This document shows positions 34,375 through 39,805 of a stretch of 39,805 bases of DNA, piece after piece; the first letter of the stretch is position 1; each line of letters opens with the position of its first letter. The stretch comes from Chara braunii (Eukaryota > Streptophyta > Charophyceae > Charales > Characeae): NCBI GenBank assembly GCA_003427395.1, contig BFEA01000520.1:959299-999103 (forward strand), read 5' to 3'. The notes under the pieces were generated by a model. It was not told where the DNA came from, searched no databases, and was given only the letters and a program-made list of their open reading frames with translations. The position numbers were made by a program, and so were the translations under genes.

Positions 34375-34958
34375 TAAAAAAAACGAACGATGGCAAACTT
34401 CGGGAATCAAACAGCATCACATACACGTGACCAGATAGTCGTGACGTCGAATCATGAGTAGAGTAGCATTGCGAGTTCCACCAAATAAGAGAACAGCAAA
34501 AAACTCTCATTGATAATGTTGGTATAGTCTCATCATTATTAATGCAGAACCTACGTCGGGATCCTATCTGGTGCTCGGCGCCCAGACTACAGATGGTAGA
34601 TCGTATCTAGCCTGTACTACGATCCTGAAGATGACGACAGCGCCTCTCCCGACTTACGAGCGGATAGCGGCCAATGTCGCTCACCTCACGCACCCGGTAT
34701 GTCTCTCGCACCACTCACAACCTCGATCCTCAACACACAGATACCACTCGCACCCAAAGACCCCATTTGCGCCCCTTTTTTTCTTCTTCGCCAACCCAAG
34801 TTATTATCATAATATGAATAATAATAATAATAAAATAATAATAATAATAATAATAATACAAGAATACGGTAATAATAATAAGAATAAATAACAATATCAA
34901 AAAATAATACTCATTATTAGGAATAATACCAACATAAACGATAATCACAATAATAATG

Positions 34959-35014
<56 letters not shown>

Positions 35015-35114
35015 ACTGAATGTATACAAGAAGTGTGTATGGTCGGGTACAGACAAAGTAACGGATCAACACCTTCAGGGACTCAGTCACTTGGTCCATG
35101 AGACACTTCGGCAG

Positions 35115-35181
<67 letters not shown>

Positions 35182-35900
35182 CTCTCTCACACATACACAC
35201 GTGCAGAGGTGAATCTCTCGACATTTTCAGCGGAAAGTTCGATTGATTTCTCTCATCTCCTTTGATGGAGGTCGCGTGAGGCCAGCCGAGGCCTTGGAGA
35301 CTTTCGGAACGAGCCGATCGAAGTACTCATTCTCACTCTCGCACACACACACACGCACACACACGTACATGCACACAATGTAGAAGTGAACATACCCACG
35401 ATATAGCGGAGGGTTCATTCGATTCAACTTAGGGAAGCGAGTCGCATGGTAGGCGACCTACATGTTCACTCTCTCACTTTGACCTCGTCGTAGTCGTCGT
35501 CTCCGTCGGGTCGTCTCCCTCGTTGTCGTCGTCGGTTCGTTGCCAGCCCAATGTTGTCTACTTCATTCCTTTTTCTCTTCTTCTCTTCCTCTCTTACTCC
35601 TCCTCCTTCTTCCTCTTCTTTCCTCTCCTTCTTCTTCTTCTTCTTTCACCTTTGTGCGATCCTCCTTCCTCTTGTCCTAAGTTTTCTCCTCCTATCCCTC
35701 CTCCTCGTTCTTCTTCTTCTTCTTTCCTTATTCGCGAGACCGTAATCGTCATGCACTCTCTTCCTCCTTCCTATGTCTCTTTCCTCTCCCCGCGTGCCTT
35801 CTTCTCTATCCTCTATGCGCGTCTTTTGTTACCCCTCACCCGTTGTCTCTTCTCTTTTCCTCGGTATTCCCCTCTCACTTTCTGCTAATGCCCCCATTGT

Positions 35901-36125
35901 GTGCTCTACGACACGCGCCCAGCCCCCTCCGTCCTTCGTGTGTCCTTTGCGGGGATCCCAATGCCGGCGCAGGTCCGGCTCTATCTGGGTCTCTACATTC
36001 CTCTCATTGAATCTGTCCAGACTCGGAGCCAGATTCACGAGAGGGAATTTGAGGCTCCTCACCACGGGGCCCAAAACAGAAGGCTAACCGAATCTAGTGC
36101 GGACATCCCAACTATTCCCGAATGA
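35901..36125 (+). pseudogene. Short conserved ORF in repeat copy B
   Basis: A 74-codon frame contains AQVRLYLGLYIPLIESVQ, then IHEREFEAPHHGAQ and ESSADIPTIPE, matching the frame at 13053 in copy A. The readable NELVRRLGQVQE segment follows one frame over, before GGTAAGT. No family recognised. Confidence 0.35.
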
Positions 36126-37029
36126 ACTTGTCCGTAGATTGGGGCAAGTACAGGAGGGTAAGTCTATGGAGAAAACTCGCTCACGCCAAAAGGAAACAGA
36201 ACCTTCAAAGAGAGAAAAAAAAAAAAAAAAAAAAAAAGAACAAAATCTAACAGAAATTTAACCGCTGACTACCCTAGGCCGCCAAGTGTCACTACCCCAC
36301 TACACCTGTTGCAGACTAACGTCTAACCCCACCTAACTCTACCACGGAGGTCGAGTGTTCAAGTCCTTGCCTCCTCGGGGTCGGGAAGAGCTTTCTGTCA
36401 AAAAGGGGCTAGTCTCAGTGGTCGGTAGGTTTCGATCAACGTACTCGTCACTTCTCAGGCCAATACTTAAACGTGCTGAGCTAACTCCCATTTTCCTGAA
36501 AGAATGGGAGCTATTCTTGTATAAGTATAGCAGTGTGGTCTGGTCCAACTAGAGGACCGGACCCACTCCTAATATTCGCGTGTGCGTACACTAGTTAGTT
36601 TGTGTATCTGTTTGGGTGCTTGTCGGTTTAAGTGCGTACGAGGGCACTTGCTTGACCGGAAGACCCTGACGGGCCGGTATTTTCCCATGGATGCGTTATT
36701 GAGGGTCGTCGTGGGAAGAACACCCAAATGGCGGGTATGACGGTACTAAATTGAGTAAAGGCAGACTATGACGGTACTAAACTGAGTAAAGGCAGACGTG
36801 CCGAGTATCATAGGTCGAGCAAAGCCAATATTCCGCATATCATAAACGTACCTTGAAATGACAGTAACCATCTCAATCCCTCGACTTTCCCGGTTGAAGG
36901 GTATCAGCGTCGATCCTAACTATTACGACGTGTGCCACAATGATGCGCGCTCATACGAACTTTCTATGCTCTTACTAATTCCCTCGAGGTAGTTGGCGTA
37001 ACCGACCCTGTCGATTGCAAACATCACGG

Positions 37030-37055
37030 CCAAATACCCTTGTAAGGGTATTTGG
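37030..37055 (+). other. Terminal hairpin of repeat copy B
   Basis: Inverted repeat CCAAATACCCTT / AAGGGTATTTGG with a 2-nt loop, 7 bp before the end of similarity at 37062. Arms are 12 bp here (13 in copy A). Confidence 0.85.
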
Positions 37056-37062
37056 TCCGACA

Positions 37063-38015
37063 CTGGGCAACTTATTGACCACAGGTAAGTCCTTGGCTTC
37101 GTCGGTGCCTTCACATTATAATCATTGATGGGATTGAGCAACGCATCGGCCAACTGATAAATCCCCAACTTTGTTGTTGTTCCCCACTGCTTCAGTCGTC
37201 AGGTGAAGAAAAACAAAATGAATTTCCCGCTGAAGCGCAGATAGATACGTCATTGTCGTGCACATTCTGGCACAGTAACTCCTACTCTCGATTGTTGCTG
37301 CACTACGGACCTTTAGCGACAAGTGTTATCTCTCCTCCCCCTTGTGACACCGCTCACGGCCCGACGTACGTGGCTAACATGCCAAGCCACGTACTACTCC
37401 GATTACTATGAGTAATAAATGAAAAAACAGATTCGGGTTCGCCTCTCCTCCCTCTCCTAACTCTTGGTTTACTAACGCCCTTCTAAATTCAACCGCAGAT
37501 TCGGGTTTGCCCGCCATGAAAACCCTGAAAACACCTCCTTGTCTGATCGATTATGCCAAGAATCGAATGAACTTAGCATCTCCCTTCCTCATTTGTTACC
37601 TCCGACCCGCTATCTCTGCGTACACTGCTTCTTACTAACCCCATAATCTACTAATCAGCATCTGAATCTAACATTCCCACTGGATTCACCCTACTTTGAA
37701 AACCCAGAATAGGTTCCAACTTCACTCGATCCTGACAAAGAACGAGCGAGTTATGCTCTTTCCCGCTTCCTCCTCCTCTACTTCCACCATAGTCCAACGC
37801 ACCTTCTTTCCTCCCTAACTTCCACTACACCCCTCCTCGCATTGATCCGACTTCGGATTCGGGGTCACTCGCCTCGAAAACCCCCGGATCGTTTCGTCCT
37901 ACCCGAAGCCACCCCCTATCGATCGCACTCTCACCTTTACTTCCCTCGCTCCTCTCCTACTTCCTGACTGCACCTGGCACGGTGCGTCGTCCGGGTTCAT
38001 TCGCTCTTCCCACAC
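37063..38015. other. No gene seen
   Basis: Flank of copy B with no recognisable frame. A phrase around GATTCGGGTT recurs near 37430 and 37500, with a looser GATTCGGGGTC near 37855, suggesting weak internal repetition. Confidence 0.5.
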
Positions 38016-38152
38016 TTGCCTCCGTTCGCTGGCTTCGCTACCCTTTTTCCCGCTGCTGCTGGCGCAGTGCTTCTCAATCTTAGCAACGCATCCCTATTGC
38101 TAGGCAGCCCAGTTACTTCGCCTGCTCGTAGTATCTTTGGCTCCACTATCTG

Positions 38153-38461
38153 TTGTACGCCGCGTTCTCTCAGCCCGCCTTTGTCCCTTCGCGATCCGAC
38201 GCAGCTCTTGGTCATACCAATCTCACAACACTTCTCGACTTCGACAAGGAGGAACTCCTCGATGAAGAAACAAAGAAAACAGGGCGCTCGACTCTTCTCC
38301 GATTTATTATAGTGTTGTCTTTGTGTAGGCACCCAGCTAATCTCCTCCGTATCATTCCAATTTTTACAGATGTTCCGAAGGACATTAGCGCTGGTGACCA
38401 ATTACACTCCCTGGCCCCGTTGCTAGGTCTACAACTCAGGCTGCGGCGAGGTGGGCCCTAG
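38153..38461 (+). CDS. Weak unknown ORF
   Basis: A 102-codon frame with a readable acidic/basic segment (LDFDKEELLDEETKKTG) followed by LLRFIIVLSLCRHPANLLRI. It overlaps another frame (38016-38312) and a minus-strand frame, and none has a recognised domain. A real exon remnant is possible, but nothing around it supports a gene. Confidence 0.2.
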   Translation: MYAAFSQPAFVPSRSDAALGHTNLTTLLDFDKEELLDEETKKTGRSTLLRFIIVLSLCRHPANLLRIIPIFTDVPKDISAGDQLHSLAPLLGLQLRLRRGGP

Positions 38462-38620
38462 CGCAGGTCTTCGGTGGTGATAGCAGATATTTAATAAAGA
38501 CTTTGACAGTCAAAGTGGAGGGGGGCCTCAACAAAAAAATTGTGGCAAATTTTCTGACAGAGTGATCACGTGTGGACACCACATTTCAACCGTTGGAACT
38601 GTGTTTATAAATTGTTTGGC

Positions 38621-38630
38621 GGGGGGGGGG
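38621..38630. repeat. Poly(G) run
   Basis: Ten consecutive G in otherwise mixed sequence. Confidence 0.9.
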
Positions 38631-38728
38631 TCATGTGTTCCACCAGAAGTGAAGGAAACCAACGCTGACCAAATATTGGAAAAACTAAAACTGGTGTGTC
38701 CATTTGTTGGTCCATTTGTAGAAAGGAT

Positions 38729-38882
38729 GTTGGTCCATCTGTTGACCATTTGTTGACAACTTGTTAAAAACTTGTTGAAGACTTGTGGATAACTTGTTGA
38801 AACGTGTTGAGAACGTGTTTAAACGTGTTGAAAAGTTGTTGAAAGGTGTTGAAAACTTATTGAAACGTGTTGAAAACGTGTT
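38729..38882. repeat. Minisatellite with 10-11 bp period
   Basis: A GTTGAAAAC-like unit recurs about 14 times. Successive GTT starts (38729, 38741, 38752, 38763, 38774, 38796, 38806, 38816, 38826, 38848, 38869) are 10-12 bp apart or twice that. The minus strand reads as a seven-residue pattern (FSTRFNK), the 21-bp double period. Confidence 0.85.
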
Positions 38883-39114
38883 CACCTTTCGTAGAACGTT
38901 ACGTTCTGTGTATGGGGAAAAAATCGTTATTTTTGGCTCGTGTCGTCGGTTTTTGACGTTTCTTCCAGTCATTTTCTCCTGCTGCACGATATGATATGCT
39001 CTTTCGCAAATGTCAATCGTTGAGTCTTTCAGTACTCCTGACATGCAACGACCACAATGATTGAAGATAAAGAGAGAGGGCTACAAAGAGAGAGAGAGAG
39101 AGAGCTGGAAGCAG

Positions 39115-39525
39115 GGTTCACTACTGTGTGACACAAATTCACCAACATGGCAGTGCGAGACTGACATTGGACCGTAGTAGCCAACCTTTGTTTTTTATTG
39201 GTGCTGGATTGCGGTATTTGATTTTGTTGATGGAAGCGTGAGGGCACGTCGATTAAATGTTGAGCTGCCCTACTACAAGCACGGTTCACTACTGCGTGAC
39301 ACAAATTTACCAACATTGCAGTCTGCGAGAGAGAGTGGCATGCAGTAGCCAACGTTCCTTTTCAAGTCTGTAGGATTGTTGTACTTTATTCTATGGACGG
39401 ACGCATATGGGAGCCTCAATTAAATGCTGAGATGGCCTGCTACAAGCACGATTCACTACTACGTGACACAAATTTTGCAACATGGTGGCATGAGAGAGAG
39501 AGTGGAACGCACTAGCCAACCTTGC
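39115..39525. repeat. Tandem repeat of about 167 bp, two and a half copies
   Basis: GGTTCACTACT...GTGACACAAATT starts at 39115, 39283 and, as GATTCACTACTACGTGACAC, at 39450. The same order of sub-motifs follows in each: CAACATnG, a GAGA-rich spot, AGTAGCCAAC or CTAGCCAAC, TTAAATGnTGAG and CTACAAGCACG. The third copy stops after AGCCAACCTT. A (GA)n tract lies just before the array (39084-39104). Confidence 0.85.
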
Positions 39526-39687
39526 ATTGAGGACAACCACGAATGGTGTTTTTTTCATAACATAGTCGCTCTATGACCAATCACACAAAGATGAGCATTA
39601 CAAAGGATTGTACAATTGTGTATCATAAATAACAGACCATATGTTGTAAAGTGACTGTTCAAGTGTCATGGTTCAGAGTCTTCATCT

Positions 39688-39688
<1 letters not shown>

Positions 39689-39745
<57 letters not shown>
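39689..39745. repeat. (CT)n microsatellite near the right edge
   Basis: About 28 CT units, followed by non-repetitive DNA that becomes strongly GC-rich in the last 35 bases. No gene is visible there. Confidence 0.95.
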
Positions 39746-39747
<2 letters not shown>

Positions 39748-39805
39748 ATGGAATGACCGTGACCAGGGTTGTCAAGCCCCGGCCCCAGGGCCCCGGCGGG
39801 GGTCC

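Larger units (their letters stand above)
33425..37062 (+). repeat. Long dispersed repeat, copy B (about 3.6 kb)
   Basis: Collinear with copy A. Its landmarks are modules at 33425 and 34526, AAT tracts (33855-33907, 34314-34376, 34815-35015), a pure CT tract (35118-35178), a CA tract (about 35343-35370), pyrimidine-rich DNA, a conserved short ORF, a poly(A) run (about 36217-36237) and the terminal hairpin. It has a private tandem duplication of about 34 bp near 36735-36795 (TATGACGGTACTAAA repeated). It diverges from copy A immediately after CCGACA (37062). Confidence 0.8.

Noticed and set aside
10549-37062. Copies A and B as the two LTRs of one giant retroelement enclosing the gypsy genes
   Set aside because: They share orientation, but the gypsy primer-binding site and LTR lie at 27331-28181, far from copy B. 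The left end of copy A has no TG/CA terminus, and a CTGGG match near its left flank is short enough to be chance.
38016-38312. Plus-strand ORF of 98 codons and overlapping minus-strand ORF 37997-38401
   Set aside because: Mutually overlapping frames in GC-rich DNA without any domain. Only the 38153 frame was kept, at low confidence.
38729-38882. CRISPR-like array
   Set aside because: Units are contiguous at 10-11 bp with no spacers, in a eukaryotic context.

Overview
Eukaryotic, repeat-dominated DNA from the green lineage. The pointers are a short plant-type telomeric tract (TTTAGGG units, 31101-31133), a Ty3/gypsy retroelement whose integrase C-terminus resembles what I remember of elements in charophyte algae such as Chara, GT-AG introns with strong pyrimidine tracts, and very dense AAT, CT/GA and TA microsatellites. 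The Chara-like placement is inference. I see no host housekeeping gene, tRNA, rRNA or CRISPR array. Nearly every coding trace belongs to a mobile element, and most are broken by stops and frameshifts.

Left third (about 300-9350, plus strand): what looks like one large DNA transposon. It holds an intact 449-codon ORF of unknown function (304-1653). Next is a Plavaka-type (CACTA superfamily) transposase in a single frame, 2091-4127, interrupted by five in-frame TAA/TAG codons and no TGA. Last is a long gene (4356-9353) with a Ulp1/C48 cysteine protease domain, three exact-period 291-bp in-frame repeats and two inferred introns whose removal keeps the frame. No terminal inverted repeats could be identified, so treating these as one element is inference.

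Middle (10.5-30 kb): a 3.6-kb non-coding repeat (copy A, 10549-14124) ending in a near-perfect hairpin. Two minus-strand retroelement pieces follow. One is a coiled-coil, Gag-like ORF (15785-17904). The other is a degraded Ty3/gypsy element (18142-28181) carrying, in transcriptional order, an LTR, a primer-binding site complementary to tRNA-Asp, two diverged copies of an unrecognised pre-gag ORF, gag with a CCHC knuckle, protease, reverse transcriptase, RNase H and integrase. A second LTR copy lies upstream at 29022-29841. No 3' LTR is found next to integrase.

Right third (30-39.8 kb): non-coding sequence, the telomeric tract, a modular array punctuated by AAT microsatellites that runs into copy B of the 3.6-kb repeat (33425-37062), a weak unknown ORF, a minisatellite with a 10-11 bp helical-type period (38729-38882), a three-copy tandem repeat of about 167 bp, and a terminal CT tract.

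Most interesting: the Plavaka-like transposase beside a large Ulp1 gene, the TAA/TAG-only interruptions of that transposase (with TAA/TAG facing CAA/CAG in sister repeats of the neighbouring gene), and the duplicated extra ORF between primer-binding site and gag. Cytosine deamination or ordinary decay is the simplest explanation for the stops.
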